Part shown: piece by piece, positions 1-7,945 of the stretch
Layout: the number at the start of each line of letters is the position of its first letter
Numbering within the stretch: position 1 is the first letter of the stretch
NCBI RefSeq assembly: GCF_004214935.1
Contig: NZ_SFCC01000006.1
Coordinates: 310,001 to 374,000, forward strand
Source of the DNA: Amycolatopsis suaedae
GTDB taxonomy: Bacteria; Actinomycetota; Actinomycetes; Mycobacteriales; Pseudonocardiaceae
Length of the DNA stretch: 64,000 bases
Reading direction: 5' to 3'
Translations under genes and position numbers: made by a program
The notes under the pieces: generated by a model
Told to the model about the DNA's origin: nothing
Seen by the model: only the letters and a program-made list of their open reading frames with translations
Databases searched by the model: none

Positions 1-503
1 TCGCCGGCGGCGGTTTCCTGATGTTCGTCTTCGGGATCCTGCTCATGATCGGTACGACCGTCTCGAGCGAGTTCGAGCGGATGGTCGGTGGATCGGAGAG
101 CCTCGGCACGGCGATCCTGTACCTGATCATGGGTCTGCTGATCCTCATCGTCGGTGTGCTGGGCTTCATTCCCGCCACGGCGCAGTACGTCGGTCTCGGC
201 GGTGGCGGCTCGGCGTTCGGTCCCGGCCCGGGTGGGCCCGGCGGCTTCGGCCCGCCGCCCGGTGGCGGCTTCGGTCCGCCGCCCGGTCAGCCGGGGCAGT
301 TCGGCCCGCCGCCGGGGCAGCCCGGCCAGCCCGGTGGCTTCGGCCAGCCGCCGCAGGGTCCGCCCAGCGGCGGATTCGGGCAGCCGCAGCAGGGGCCGTC
401 GAGTGGCGGGTTCCCGCAGCCGGGTCAGCCCGGTCAGCAGCAGCCGGGCCAGCCCGGCGGCTTCGGCGGTCCGCCGCCCGGGCAGCAGCCCCCGCAGTGG
501 TGA
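1..503 (+). CDS. Membrane protein with Gly/Pro/Gln-rich C-terminal tail (5' end cut off)
   Basis: The reading frame is open from base 3, so the true start lies left of the window; an ATG at 21 is internal or an alternative start. The visible part begins with one hydrophobic stretch, then a short polar segment with Glu and Arg, a second hydrophobic helix (about residues 32-50 counted from the ATG), and a long low-complexity tail of FGPPPGQPGQ-like repeats ending in QQPPQW. The tail is probably cytoplasmic and disordered. Proline-rich small membrane proteins occur next to metB in mycobacteria (Rv1078, Pra), and this gene starts a run of similar proteins here. Function is unknown. A terminator follows the stop codon closely. 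Confidence 0.6.
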   Translation, partial: AGGGFLMFVFGILLMIGTTVSSEFERMVGGSESLGTAILYLIMGLLILIVGVLGFIPATAQYVGLGGGGSAFGPGPGGPGGFGPPPGGGFGPPPGQPGQFGPPPGQPGQPGGFGQPPQGPPSGGFGQPQQGPSSGGFPQPGQPGQQQPGQPGGFGGPPPGQQPPQW

Positions 504-518
504 CCTCCTGATTCCGGA

Positions 519-550
519 TGCCCCCGGCCGATCGGCCGGGGGCATTCGTT
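519..550 (+). terminator. Rho-independent terminator
   Basis: A perfect 26-base palindrome (519-544) with arms TGCCCCCGGCCGA and TCGGCCGGGGGCA is followed by TTCGTTTTG. It lies 15 bases after the stop of the preceding membrane-protein gene and before the next gene at 620. Confidence 0.75.
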
Positions 551-619
551 TTGTCCCCACGTCGGGTGTTCGCCCGCTAGGGTGAGCGCCGTTGAATCCG
601 CCGAGCAGTTGGGGGAGCC

Positions 620-1195
620 GTGACGAATCCGTACGGGTACCAGGCGCAGCAGCCGCCGCCACCGGGCTACGGGTACGGCTACCCGGCGGCGCAGCAGTCG
701 CGTCCGGGCGGCGGTACGGCGATCACGGCGGCGATCTTCGGCCTGTTCGCCGCGATCGCCAGCGCGTACATCCCGATCCGCGCGTTCATCGTCCTGCCGT
801 CCGGCGCTGGCATCGGCGATCTTCCCGGCGAGGTGCTGACCGTGCTGGCGCTGTACCTCGGTGCGGCGCTCCTGCTCCTGATCGGCGCGCTCGTCACGTT
901 CTTCCGCGCCGTGTTCGGGGCCATCCTGCTGATCCTCGGCTCCGTCCTGACGCTCACCTCGATCATGCTGGAGCCCGCCCTGTTCCCGATGAGCAGGTTC
1001 GACCGCTACTTCGAGGCGATCTTCACCTTCGACAGCGAGCCGGCGATCTGGCACTTCGCCGCGCTGGTGCTCGGCGTGCTCACGCTGCTGTTCGCGATCC
1101 TGCCGCCGACGTTCAAGTACCTCACCTACAAGCCGCGCCCCACCCAGCCGTACGGCCAGCCGCCGATGCAGGGCTATCCTCCGCAGACATGGTGA
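620..1195 (+). CDS. Small integral membrane protein with Pro/Tyr-rich N-terminus
   Basis: The protein has 191 residues. A cytoplasmic-type N-terminus rich in Pro, Gln, Gly and Tyr (residues 1-30) is followed by the motif GGGTAITAAIFG that begins the first membrane helix. About four helices follow (roughly 33-52, 66-90, 92-112, 140-160), then a second Pro/Gln/Tyr-rich tail. The motif G(G)TAITA at the start of helix 1 recurs in the next genes, so these are paralogues. The start codon is GTG at 620, preceded by GGGGGAGCC. The stop overlaps the start of the next gene. Function is unknown. Confidence 0.7.
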   Translation: MTNPYGYQAQQPPPPGYGYGYPAAQQSRPGGGTAITAAIFGLFAAIASAYIPIRAFIVLPSGAGIGDLPGEVLTVLALYLGAALLLLIGALVTFFRAVFGAILLILGSVLTLTSIMLEPALFPMSRFDRYFEAIFTFDSEPAIWHFAALVLGVLTLLFAILPPTFKYLTYKPRPTQPYGQPPMQGYPPQTW

Positions 1196-1608
1196 GTGCG
1201 CAGACCTCCGAACCACGCAGCGGCACGGCGATCACGGCCGCTGTCTTCGCTGCCATCAGCGGCTTCTTCCATGCGTTCGGGCTAATCGTCATGGTGCTCG
1301 ACGCCTTCGACAGCGGGCTCACGGTCGCCTCGGCGTTCACCCTCGTCGTCAATGCCGCGGTGTGTGTCGCGTTGCTGGTCGGAGCCGTGCACCTGTGTGT
1401 CCGCCGGCCGTACGCACGGCTGTTGCTCATCGGCGGTGAGGTGGCGGCGTTGCTGATGTACGTCGTGTTCGCCACCGGCTTCGCCGTGGGGACGGGCTCG
1501 TTCACCGGCAGGGCGTTGCTGGTCATCGGTGCGCCCGCCGTGCTGGCGCTGCTGCTGACGCTGGCTCCGTCGACCCGGCGATGGGTGACGTCGGCGACGA
1601 CTCGCTAG
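1189..1608 (+). CDS. Four-helix membrane protein of the TAITA paralogue family
   Basis: The protein has 139 residues. It has a short N-terminus without the Pro-rich repeats, then RSGTAITAAVFAAISGFFHAFG opening into helix 1, and three more hydrophobic helices ending near TRRWV. Spacing of helices and conserved positions match the gene at 1907 (for example GFFHAFGLI against GLFHLTAAI, and the TRRWV/TAVWV end), which supports paralogy. The ATG lies inside the last codons of the upstream gene (7-base overlap), suggesting translational coupling. No good ribosome site is visible, and a GTG three bases downstream is an alternative start. Function is unknown. Confidence 0.65.
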   Translation: MVSAQTSEPRSGTAITAAVFAAISGFFHAFGLIVMVLDAFDSGLTVASAFTLVVNAAVCVALLVGAVHLCVRRPYARLLLIGGEVAALLMYVVFATGFAVGTGSFTGRALLVIGAPAVLALLLTLAPSTRRWVTSATTR

Positions 1609-1694
1609 TCGCGTTCCACCGGCAGTGACGGAGCGACTACAGCTGGAGTACCCTCACGTCCAGGGATGGCTTGGGCCATGAGGGAGGGACGGCG

Positions 1695-1910
1695 ATGAAC
1701 TATGCGCAGCCACCGCCGGCGCGGTCGCAGGGCGGCGGGATCTTCGGTCTGCTGCAGATCGTCAGCTGGGCGTGTGCCCTGGCGGTGACGGGCCTGGGCG
1801 TCACCGGGGTGATCTCCACGGTGATGATCGTGCTCCTGCTCATCGGATCGATCATCGCGATTGTCGGCAGGTATGACGTCGCCCAGCCGGTGGGGAGGCC
1901 ACTTCGATGA
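1695..1910 (+). CDS. Short two-helix membrane protein
   Basis: The protein has 71 residues. It starts with MNYAQPPPARSQGGG and has one long or two close hydrophobic helices (about 18-60) before a short basic end. The start is chosen at ATG 1695 because AGGGAGGGA (1681-1689) lies at ideal distance. A longer in-frame start at 1671 lacks this. The stop overlaps the next start as ATGA, so it is co-translated with the 1907 gene. No family is recognised. Confidence 0.6.
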   Translation: MNYAQPPPARSQGGGIFGLLQIVSWACALAVTGLGVTGVISTVMIVLLLIGSIIAIVGRYDVAQPVGRPLR

Positions 1911-2512
1911 CGTATCCACCGTTTCCCCAGCAGCCCGGGTTTCCCCAGCACCCGGGCTACCCCCAGCAGCCGGGCTACCCGCAGCAGCCGGGTTATCCGC
2001 CCCAGCCGGGCTACCCGCAGCAGAAGCCGAGCGGCGGAACCGCCATCACCGCGGGAGTTCTCGCGCTCGTCGGCGGGCTGTTCCACCTGACTGCCGCCAT
2101 TCTGGTGGTGATCGACATCCTCGACTACCGGTTCACCGTGGGGACCACCATTCCGCTAGTGCTGAACCTCGTGCTGGCCGGCCTGTTGTCGCCCGGCGGG
2201 ATCCTGCTCTTCATGCGCAAGCCAGCAGGCCGCATGTTGACGATCGTCGGCAGTAGTGTGGCGCTCGGACTCTTCGTGCTGTCCCTTGTGCCCCTGGGCT
2301 ACATCGAGCATCTGCACGTCGGTGTCGGCTTCGCCGGCCGGAGCCTGACGGCTCTCATCGCCATGGCACCCGCCATCGCCACACTGGTCCTGGCGATCGT
2401 CAAGCCCACCGCGGTGTGGGTGGGCGCGGCGAAGCCGCAGCCGCCGATGATGATGCCCGGGCCGGGACCGTACCCGCCGCAGCAGCAGTACTGGGGTGGG
2501 CCGCAGGGATGA
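1907..2512 (+). CDS. Membrane protein with QQPGYP tandem repeats
   Basis: The protein has 201 residues. Residues 1-44 contain six or seven imperfect copies of a PQQPGYP hexapeptide-type unit. The family motif SGGTAITAG then starts the first of about four helices (48-68, 80-102, 108-132, 145-165), and the C-terminus returns to Pro/Gln/Met-rich sequence ending QQQYWGGPQG. The repeats are seen also in the DNA, where they may expand or shrink by slippage. The start ATG overlaps the previous stop (ATGA), and the end overlaps the next start in the same way. This suggests a polycistronic message. Function is unknown; such tails often bind other proteins or the wall, which is inference only. Confidence 0.7.
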   Translation: MTYPPFPQQPGFPQHPGYPQQPGYPQQPGYPPQPGYPQQKPSGGTAITAGVLALVGGLFHLTAAILVVIDILDYRFTVGTTIPLVLNLVLAGLLSPGGILLFMRKPAGRMLTIVGSSVALGLFVLSLVPLGYIEHLHVGVGFAGRSLTALIAMAPAIATLVLAIVKPTAVWVGAAKPQPPMMMPGPGPYPPQQQYWGGPQG

Positions 2513-2934
2513 CCTACCCGCCGTACTCCGCTGGTCGACCGCCGAACGGCATGACCGCGATCCTGGCGGGCGGACTCGCGATCTTGATCAGCTCCGCGCA
2601 CCTCAGTACATCGGTCGTGCTCCTGCTGCTCGCGACAAGTCCCCTCCGGGTTGTGCTGCTGGTCGGCTGCCTCCTTCTGGCCGGCCTGCTGGTGTCGGGC
2701 GCGATCCTGCTGTTCCTGCGCAAGGCAACCGGACGCGTACTGGTGATCATCGGCAACATCGGAACGATGGCCGGCCTCGGAGTCGTCGCTATCCTACGGA
2801 GTGTCGACAGGTCTCTCCTTGGCCCGTTCACGTCGTTCAGCTTCGAGCTCGTTCTGCTGGCCGTCATGATCCCGGTCGACATAGTGCTGCTCCTTGTTCA
2901 GCCCACCAGCGCCTGGCTGGCCCGTTCGGCGTAG
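2509..2934 (+). CDS. Membrane protein, last member of the tandem cluster
   Basis: The protein has 141 residues, with a start overlapping the upstream stop as ATGA. It begins MTYPPYSAGRPPNGMTAILAG, a shortened version of the neighbouring Pro-rich start and TAITA motif. Four hydrophobic helices follow, and the loop LFLRKATGRVL matches LFMRKPAGRML of the 1907 protein, so the two are paralogues. The end STAWLARSA also parallels TAVWV. It lies 10 bases upstream of metB. Function is unknown. Confidence 0.65.
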   Translation: MTYPPYSAGRPPNGMTAILAGGLAILISSAHLSTSVVLLLLATSPLRVVLLVGCLLLAGLLVSGAILLFLRKATGRVLVIIGNIGTMAGLGVVAILRSVDRSLLGPFTSFSFELVLLAVMIPVDIVLLLVQPTSAWLARSA

Positions 2935-2944
2935 TCTCTGCGGC

Positions 2945-4102
2945 ATGGCTGAGGACTTGTCGAAGCTGGGGTTCGAGACACGCGCCATCCACGCCGGGCA
3001 GGCGCCCGACCCGCGGACCGGCGCCGTCATCACGCCGATCTACCAGACGTCCACGTACGCCCAGGACGGTGTCGGCGGCACCCGGGAGGGCGACTACGAG
3101 TACTCGCGCACGGCGAACCCGACGCGCACGGTGCTCGAGGGGGCCATCGCGTCGCTGGAGGGCGGGCGGCACGGGCTGGCCTTCGCCTCCGGAATGGCGG
3201 CGACCGACGCCGTGCTGCGCACGCTGTTGCGGCCGGGCGACCATCTTGTACTGGGCGACGACGCCTACGGTGGCACGTTCCGCCTGATCGACAAGGTCCT
3301 GACCGAGTGGGGAGTCGACTACACCGTCGCTCACCTGTCCGACCTGGACGCCGTCCGCGCCGCCGTCCGGCCGCAGACCAAGCTGATCTGGTGCGAGTCG
3401 CCGACCAACCCGCTGCTCGGCATCGCCGACATCGCCGCGCTAGCGGGCGTCGCGCACGGCGCGGGTGCCCGGCTGGTCGTGGACAACACGTTCGCCACGC
3501 CGTACCTGCAGACCCCGCTCGAGCACGGCGCCGACGTCGTCGTGCACTCGACGACCAAGTACCTGGGTGGGCACTCCGACGTCGTCGGCGGCGTCGTCGT
3601 CACCAACGAGGACGAGCTGCGGGAGCGGCTGTTCTTCCTGCGCAACTCCTCCGGCGCGGTGCCGGGGCCGTTCGACGCGTGGCTGACGCTGCGTGGCCTG
3701 AAGACCCTCGCGGTACGCATGGAGCGGCACTGCGACAACGCCGAGCGGGTCGTCGAGGCACTGACAGCTCATCCGAAGGTGGCGAAGGTCTACTACCCGG
3801 GCCTGCCCGAGCACCCCGGCCACGAGGTCGCCGCCAAGCAGATGCGCAGGTTCGGCGGCATGGTGTCGTTCACCCACGCCGACGGTGAGCAGGCCGCACT
3901 GGACGCCGCGGCCCGGACGAAGGTGTTCATCCTCGCCGAGTCGCTCGGCGGCATCGAGTCGCTGATCGAGCACCCCGGGCGGATGACGCACGCCAGCGTC
4001 GCCGGGTCGATGCTGCAGGTGCCGGTGGAGCTGCTGCGCCTGTCCGTCGGTATCGAGGACGTCCGTGACCTGGTCGCAGACCTGACCGCGGCACTCGGCT
4101 GA
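2945..4102 (+). CDS. metB: Cystathionine gamma-synthase
   Basis: This is a PLP enzyme of the Cys/Met metabolism family (385 residues, usual size). It joins an activated homoserine ester with cysteine to form cystathionine in methionine synthesis. The PLP lysine is K205 in the motif STTKYLGGHSDVVGG. The family start with ETRAIHAG, the phosphate-binding SGMAA segment near residue 80 and SLGGIESLIEHP near the end are all present. ATG 2945 is preferred over an upstream in-frame ATG because family members start at this point. Its position before greA, mca and partners matches the Rv1079 location in M. tuberculosis. Cystathionine gamma-lyases are close relatives, so reverse-pathway activity cannot be excluded. 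Confidence 0.9.
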   Translation: MAEDLSKLGFETRAIHAGQAPDPRTGAVITPIYQTSTYAQDGVGGTREGDYEYSRTANPTRTVLEGAIASLEGGRHGLAFASGMAATDAVLRTLLRPGDHLVLGDDAYGGTFRLIDKVLTEWGVDYTVAHLSDLDAVRAAVRPQTKLIWCESPTNPLLGIADIAALAGVAHGAGARLVVDNTFATPYLQTPLEHGADVVVHSTTKYLGGHSDVVGGVVVTNEDELRERLFFLRNSSGAVPGPFDAWLTLRGLKTLAVRMERHCDNAERVVEALTAHPKVAKVYYPGLPEHPGHEVAAKQMRRFGGMVSFTHADGEQAALDAAARTKVFILAESLGGIESLIEHPGRMTHASVAGSMLQVPVELLRLSVGIEDVRDLVADLTAALG

Positions 4103-4138
4103 GGCTCCCTCGTATGCCAGGGCCCGGCAAGGCCGGGT

Positions 4139-4575
4139 GGTCCGGAGCGCGTCATTCGCGTTCCGGAAGCCGAGGCTCGCGTTCCTGAACACGAGCCTCG
4201 CGGCGAATGGCCCGTTGGCGCGGTGCGCCGTTCACAGGCTGGGACGCCAGGTTCGGATGATGAGTGTCGTGTTCAGGAACGCGAATGACGTGTCCAGGAA
4301 CGCGAAACTCGCGTTCCGGTCCGGCGCGGCCGCGCGAGCGGTCCGTTCGCCAGGCGAGGGCAGGGCTGGGTCTCGCGATCTGGAACCGGCGTGTCAGGTG
4401 GTGGGATCGGGTAGGCGGGAACGTGCAACTCGCGGGTCGGGAACGGAGGACTCGCGCGAACGGCCTTTCACATGGGCGATCGGCACCACGTGAGAACCGA
4501 CGTCCACATGGTGAGTTCTGCGCTCACGCACGCGAGTTCTGCGTTCCGGTACGTGAGTTCCACGCTCGAGACCAG
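4139..4575. repeat. Intergenic repeat cluster, family B (ACTCGCG / GTTCC units), no gene seen
   Basis: The 558-base gap between metB and the convergent small gene at 4661 holds no credible coding region. It is filled with degenerate units about 20 bases long in both orientations. Examples are GTCATTCGCGTTCCGGAAGC at 4151, CTCGCGTTCCTGAAC at 4176, CAGGAACGCGAATGAC at 4274, AACTCGCGGGTCGGGAACG from about 4424, and GCGAGTTCTGCGTTCCGG from about 4541. The same core, ACTCGCG followed by a GGAAC or GTTCC block, fills 47450-47625. The role is unknown. Confidence 0.75.
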
Positions 4576-4660
4576 CCACCTCGCCTGCCCCGCGACGGAC
4601 CTTGCCGGGACCCTGGACATGAGACGCCGTGAAGGCGTGTGCACGCCTGGCGCGAGGCCG

Positions 4661-4939
4661 CTACGGGCGGTAGTTGCTGTGCTCGGCTTCCACCGGGTCG
4701 GGCTTGGGCGTCGGGGCGACGCCGGGCAGCTGCGAACCGTCGACGCAGCCGCCGACCAGCTCGATGTGGCTGTCATGCCGGATGTACTGGCCCGCGTTGA
4801 AGCAACCGGCGTGCTCGACCGTGTAGAAGGCGGCGCCGGTGAGCGCCAGCGCCGACGCGACGGCCGCGACCATCGGCACCGTGCCAGACCGTGACCCGCG
4901 CAGCTTCGCCACCACCTTTGCCGTGGTCCCCCGTGGCAT
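4661..4939 (-). CDS. Small single-helix membrane or exported protein
   Basis: The protein has 92 residues. A basic N-terminus (MPRGTTAKVVAKLRGSRSG) precedes one hydrophobic helix (about 21-40), followed by an outside-type segment with two cysteines (GCFNAG and VGGCVDG) and an acidic Pro-rich end. The two Cys could form a disulfide if the tail is extracellular. The start at 4939 is chosen because AGGGAGCAG lies just upstream; a longer frame reaches 5194 but would overlap ilvA. It diverges from ilvA. No family is recognised. Confidence 0.6.
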   Translation of the reverse strand: MPRGTTAKVVAKLRGSRSGTVPMVAAVASALALTGAAFYTVEHAGCFNAGQYIRHDSHIELVGGCVDGSQLPGVAPTPKPDPVEAEHSNYRP

Positions 4940-5036
4940 GCGCTGCTCCCTGGTCGTCGAGGTCGTGCATCTCACAGGATAGCGCGTCCCCGGGCTGGCG
5001 CCCGCAGCCGCTCGAAGGCTGTCATCATCGCCTGTC

Positions 5037-6242
5037 ATGCGGCTCGTAAGCCTGGACCGGATCAACGAAGCACGGGACCTGCTGGCCGGCGTGGTCCGGG
5101 AAACGCCCATGGAACACGCCAGGGACCTGCGTGACCTGCACGGCGGCCCGGTCCACCTGAAGTGCGAGAACCTGCAACGCACTGGATCGTTCAAGGTGCG
5201 CGGGGCCTACACCCGCATCCACGGGCTCACCGACGAGGAGCGGGCCAGAGGCGTCGTCGCGGCCAGCGCGGGCAACCACGCGCAGGGCGTCGCGCTGGCC
5301 GCGTCGCTGCTCGGGACGAGCGCGACCGTCTTCATGCCGGAGCGCGTCGCCCTGCCCAAGCTGGCCGCCACCCGCGGCTACGGCGCCGACGTGCACCTCC
5401 AGGGCTCCGTGCTGGAGGAGACGCTGGCCGCGGCGGTGGAGTTCGGCGGACGGACCGGCGCGGTGTTCATTCACCCGTTCGACCACCCGGACATCATCGC
5501 CGGGCAGGCGACCGTCGGACTGGAGATCCTGGAGCAGGTGCCGGACGTCGCCACGATCCTCGTCGCGACCGGTGGCGGCGGGCTCGCCGGCGGCATCGCC
5601 GCGGCCGTCAAGCCCCAGCGGCCGGGCGTGCGGGTGGTGGGTGTCCAGGCCGCCGCGGCCGCGGCCTACCCGCCGTCACTGGCGGCCGGCGCACCGGTGC
5701 GGCTGCACGACCTGCCGACCATGGCCGACGGCATCGCCGTCGGCGAGCCGGGCCCGGTGAGCTTCGCCCACGTCGCCGAGCTGGTCGACGACGTCGTCAC
5801 GGTGACCGAGGAGTCGCTGTCCCGGGCCGTCCTGCTGTGCCTGGAGCGACGCAAGCTCGTCGTGGAACCCGCGGGCGCGGCGACGGTTGCCGCCCTGCTG
5901 GAGCACCCCGGCGCGTTCGAGCCACCGGTGGTGGCGGTCCTGTCCGGTGGCAACGTCGACCCGTTGCTCCTGCTGCAGATCATCCAGCATGGCATGACCG
6001 CGGGCGGCCGGTACCTGGAGCTGCGGCTGAAGGTCCCCGACCGGCCCGGAGCACTGGCCGCGGTCCTGCTGCGGGTCGGTGAGCTGGGCGCCAACGTGCT
6101 GGACGTGCAGCACTCGCGTATCGCCGGGGCACTCGCCCTCGGCGAGGTCGAGGTGGCACTCAACCTGGAAACCCGCGGGCCGGGGCATCGCGCCGAGGTC
6201 GCCGCCGAACTGCAGCGCGCCGGCTACGTCATCATGGCCTGA
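5037..6242 (+). CDS. ilvA: Threonine ammonia-lyase (threonine dehydratase) with ACT-type domain
   Basis: This PLP enzyme converts threonine to 2-oxobutanoate, the first step toward isoleucine. It has 401 residues, the usual length for the short form with one C-terminal regulatory domain. The PLP lysine is K53 in GSFKVRGA; SAGNHAQGVA near residue 77 and GGGGLAGG near 180 hold substrate and the PLP phosphate. From about 325 an ACT-like domain begins (LELRLKVPDRPGALAAVL), suggesting control by an amino acid. The 3' end overlaps the convergent Imm49 gene by 19 bases. It is not part of the M. tuberculosis block, so it is likely an insertion between metB and greA. A serine dehydratase role is a less likely alternative. 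Confidence 0.87.
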   Translation: MRLVSLDRINEARDLLAGVVRETPMEHARDLRDLHGGPVHLKCENLQRTGSFKVRGAYTRIHGLTDEERARGVVAASAGNHAQGVALAASLLGTSATVFMPERVALPKLAATRGYGADVHLQGSVLEETLAAAVEFGGRTGAVFIHPFDHPDIIAGQATVGLEILEQVPDVATILVATGGGGLAGGIAAAVKPQRPGVRVVGVQAAAAAAYPPSLAAGAPVRLHDLPTMADGIAVGEPGPVSFAHVAELVDDVVTVTEESLSRAVLLCLERRKLVVEPAGAATVAALLEHPGAFEPPVVAVLSGGNVDPLLLLQIIQHGMTAGGRYLELRLKVPDRPGALAAVLLRVGELGANVLDVQHSRIAGALALGEVEVALNLETRGPGHRAEVAAELQRAGYVIMA

Positions 6243-7075
6243 CGGTGGGTGCCCCGCAGGAAGTTCGCCGGTAGGTACCCGGATTCGACATCGACGGTCA
6301 TTCCGGCGGACCTGGCCAGCACGGCGACAGCCAGCGGCGCGAGTGCGACGAAGCCGCCGGGGTCCGCGGCGAGTTCCCTGTTGCCCGTCCAGAACCTCCT
6401 GTGCTGTTCCGCAGCGCGTGCGAGCGAGTCGGTGAACTTCCCGGAGTCTCTGCGCAGCAGGTGGTAGAACATCTCGATCGGTGGGTAGATCAGCCGGAGC
6501 ATTACTTCCGGTGCGGTCCGCTGGACCGTGTCCGGGTCGGTGCCGTCCATCACCGTGCCGAACAGCTCGGCGGTGACCTCGCGGTTGACGAGGAAGTTCT
6601 GCACAGTCTCGACCCACGGGTACAGGTACGCGTCGTGCTCGGCACCGGACGCCCGCAGTGCGTCGAGGGGAATCGCGGCCAGTTGCCGGAGCAACGTGTC
6701 GTTGCGGTCGATCACGGCCAGCCAGGTGACTGTGAGCCACGTACCCGCGTTGGCGTATGACGTGGGACCCGTCGCCGGGAACCGCACCGGCCTGGCCACT
6801 ACGGCGTCGATCTCGCCTTCACCTGCCGCCGCCCGGAGCAGCGCGGTGCCGGCCTGCGCGGCGATCCGCAGCTCCAGCCACGTCACTGCCTCTGCCGCGG
6901 TCGGATCGAGCACGGTGCGGTACCGAGTGAGCTTCAAGCCGCGTCGGAAGATGCTCTTGAGCGCGCCGGGGTCGGTCTCGATCCGGTCGATGTCGTCGGC
7001 GTTCTTCGCTGCCAGGGCCTCGACCACCTTCGCCGCGGCGTCGCTGTTCACCTCGTGCCTCGGCACGGTCGTCAT
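6224..7075 (-). CDS. Imm49-family immunity protein (distal copy)
   Basis: The protein has 283 residues, mostly helical and without signal or membrane segments, so it is cytoplasmic. The C-terminal half shows the Imm49 pattern: YPPIEMFYHLL, KFTDSLARAAEQHRRFW, GFVALAPLAVAVLA and VESGYLP. The same blocks occur in the 7946 protein (YPPMELFY, KFNDSLATALELHKRYW, GYVALGPLAMACLA, VESDYLP), so the two are paralogues. Imm49 proteins protect producer cells from secreted polymorphic toxins. The gene is last of the island, 8 bases after the 7084 gene, and its end overlaps ilvA on the opposite strand. Which toxin it neutralises is not shown; it may guard against a related toxin of another strain. Confidence 0.75.
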   Translation of the reverse strand: MTTVPRHEVNSDAAAKVVEALAAKNADDIDRIETDPGALKSIFRRGLKLTRYRTVLDPTAAEAVTWLELRIAAQAGTALLRAAAGEGEIDAVVARPVRFPATGPTSYANAGTWLTVTWLAVIDRNDTLLRQLAAIPLDALRASGAEHDAYLYPWVETVQNFLVNREVTAELFGTVMDGTDPDTVQRTAPEVMLRLIYPPIEMFYHLLRRDSGKFTDSLARAAEQHRRFWTGNRELAADPGGFVALAPLAVAVLARSAGMTVDVESGYLPANFLRGTHRQAMMT

Positions 7076-7083
7076 GAATCGCC

Positions 7084-7926
7084 CTACTGCTGCGTTATCG
7101 CCGCGATGGCCAGGTCGCGCTGCGACTCCTCCACCTCGGGCATGGTGAACTGGCGGGCACGGATGTGCGCCAGGAACTCGGGATCCGGCGGCAGCTCGTG
7201 TTCACGCAGGTAGTAGGCAACTGCTCCGGGCCAGAACCAGCTTCCGTCGGTGCGGAAGTTCATCGGCACCGACGGCTCTCGGCTGGGGTCGAACGCGTCG
7301 GCGCTGAACGAGCGCGCCGCCAGCACGACCGGTGCGTTGTCCAGGTACGCCAGCACCCGCTCCCGTTCCGCGGCCGTGAGCGGTTCCCGGTTCACCACCG
7401 GCCGCCCGGAGTCGTCCAGGCCGTCGTAGACGCGGGGCGTACGCAGCGCGTCGGCCGTCTCGGCAGGCGGGGTCGCCACCGGGAGGGGCGCGAGTCCGGC
7501 ACGTTCACGCAGCCAGCCGGGCAGGTGCTCGTCGGCGCGGGGGAAGAAGCGCAGCTCGTCGGTGAACCCGACGGGTGGTGGAGCCTGCCGCCATGGCGGT
7601 TCCAGGTCGTACATGAAGTCCGTGCTGAGCACCGTCGACTGCCCGTACACCACGATGGCGCCCAGCCACGTGCCGCGCCCTGGCTCGTACATGCCCGCCC
7701 GCAGCATCCCGGCCAGCCGCACGGCCTCGGGGTGCGGCTGCGCCGGATACGGCAGACCGTCGTGGCCGGTGACCAGCAGGTCGGCCTCGACGTGCCTGCC
7801 CACCGCCCGGTACTCGAACCGCATCTGCTGCCAGCCGGGAGCGATGGCGCTCGCCAGCGCGTGACCGGCCTGCCAGATCAGCTGCTGCCGCTGCTGCTCG
7901 GTCAGTGGTTGCGGTGGCTGGCTCAT
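7084..7926 (-). CDS. Toxin-island protein of unknown function, possibly YezG/TNT-associated
   Basis: The protein has 280 residues and no signal or membrane segment. The N-terminal part contains HALASAIAPGWQQMRFEYRA, a segment about a methyl/aryl-rich sheet (VEADLLVTGHDGLPYP) and RAGMYEPGRGTWLGA. This resembles the N-terminal module of actinobacterial TNT-type toxins and YezG-like immunity folds as I remember them. A linker follows, then a C-terminal module (about 190-280) with VPMNFRTDGSWFWPG and YYLREHELPPDPEFLAHIRA. It lies between two Imm49 genes in one orientation, so a role in immunity or in controlling toxin loading is likely. No catalytic motif is visible, and the assignment is tentative. 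Confidence 0.5.
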   Translation of the reverse strand: MSQPPQPLTEQQRQQLIWQAGHALASAIAPGWQQMRFEYRAVGRHVEADLLVTGHDGLPYPAQPHPEAVRLAGMLRAGMYEPGRGTWLGAIVVYGQSTVLSTDFMYDLEPPWRQAPPPVGFTDELRFFPRADEHLPGWLRERAGLAPLPVATPPAETADALRTPRVYDGLDDSGRPVVNREPLTAAERERVLAYLDNAPVVLAARSFSADAFDPSREPSVPMNFRTDGSWFWPGAVAYYLREHELPPDPEFLAHIRARQFTMPEVEESQRDLAIAAITQQ

Positions 7927-7945
7927 CGTGTCGCCTTTCCGCCTC

